Assembly: GCF_000429545.1 (NCBI RefSeq)
Contig: NZ_AUCB01000005.1
Span: 1-64,000, forward strand
DNA: 64,000 nucleotides
From: Arenibacter certesii DSM 19833
Lineage (GTDB): Bacteria > Bacteroidota > Bacteroidia > Flavobacteriales > Flavobacteriaceae
Direction: 5' to 3'
Numbering within the stretch: position 1 is the first letter of the stretch; each line of letters starts with the position of its first letter. Below are positions 63,897 to 64,000 of this stretch, piece after piece. The notes beneath the pieces were generated by a model, which did not search any database, was not told the DNA's origin, and worked only from the letters and a program-made list of their open reading frames with translations. A program made the translations under genes and the position numbers.

Positions 63897-64000
63897 ATGA
63901 AAAAATACCTATCACTTTTTACACTAGTATTCTTAGTACTAGTTTCGGCCTGTAAGGAAGGTCCAACCAAATTAGCAGATAATAAGAGTGTTTCGGACCC
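63897..64000 (+). CDS. Lipoprotein (3' end outside window)
   Basis: Only 34 codons are inside the window. They encode MKKYLSLFTLVFLVLVSAC, a clear lipoprotein signal with lipobox VSAC, then KEGPTKLADN. It begins 11 bases after the ceramidase-like gene stop, so it is probably the next gene of that rightward operon. The family cannot be judged from this piece. Confidence 0.75.
   Translation, partial: MKKYLSLFTLVFLVLVSACKEGPTKLADNKSVSD

Overview
The window looks like a contiguous piece of chromosome from a marine-type member of the Flavobacteriaceae (Bacteroidota). Evidence: a complete Na+-translocating NADH:quinone reductase (nqrABCDEF) operon, type IX secretion/gliding genes (a Plug-like DUF5103 protein, a PorT-like barrel, a gliding-type C-terminal sorting domain), TamL-type Omp85 lipoprotein, SusC/SusD pair, a bacillithiol-type reductase (YpdA), very AT-rich intergenic DNA, and repeated promoter elements of the Bacteroidota form TAnnTTTG. 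No rRNA, tRNA, insertion sequence, prophage or CRISPR array was seen.

Layout. 0-5.2 kb: surface proteins (a tail-fibre-like repeat protein cut by the window edge, and a T9SS type B protein), a VanY-like peptidase, an M48 peptidase and a 55-codon membrane peptide. 5.3-9.3 kb: a secreted ankyrin protein, gpmI, map and a methyltransferase. 9.3-17 kb: leftward apbE, a conserved 119-residue protein and nqrF-A; ApbE is the enzyme that flavinylates NqrB and NqrC. 17-27.4 kb: Plug-like T9SS protein, apaG, proline catabolism (pruA), rsmG, a fatty acid desaturase, an aminotransferase, and the K+ uptake pair trkH/trkA. 27.8-38.7 kb: housekeeping block ubiE - porT-like - trmH-like - tamL - fbaA - accD - rpsO - pnp - rpoD. 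38.8-49.1 kb: a TIM-barrel sugar isomerase-like protein, DEAD-box helicase, rpe-ypdA, a secreted HExxH protein, a GH3-family protein, a second ankyrin protein, a glycerophosphodiesterase-like protein and a membrane PHP phosphoesterase.

49.4-64 kb is the accessory part and the best candidate for a little-described system. A leftward cluster encodes a PKD lipoprotein, SusC, SusD, a BNR-repeat sialidase-like hydrolase, a purple-acid-phosphatase-like metallophosphoesterase and two unrecognised membrane proteins. A DapA/NanA-like aldolase with a divergent AraC regulator lies at one side. A ceramidase-fold protein followed by a lipoprotein lies divergently at the other. This resembles a polysaccharide-utilisation locus, but the hydrolase has no visible FRIP motif, the ceramidase-like protein keeps its zinc ligands yet seems to lack the serine nucleophile, and there is no classical glycoside hydrolase. 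A phosphorylated, acidic-sugar or lipid-linked glycan is a reasonable but unproven substrate.

Several genes have TAnnTTTG/A boxes only 6-17 bases before the start codon, suggesting very short or absent 5' leaders. Most housekeeping transcription units end in clear intrinsic terminators, which are listed.
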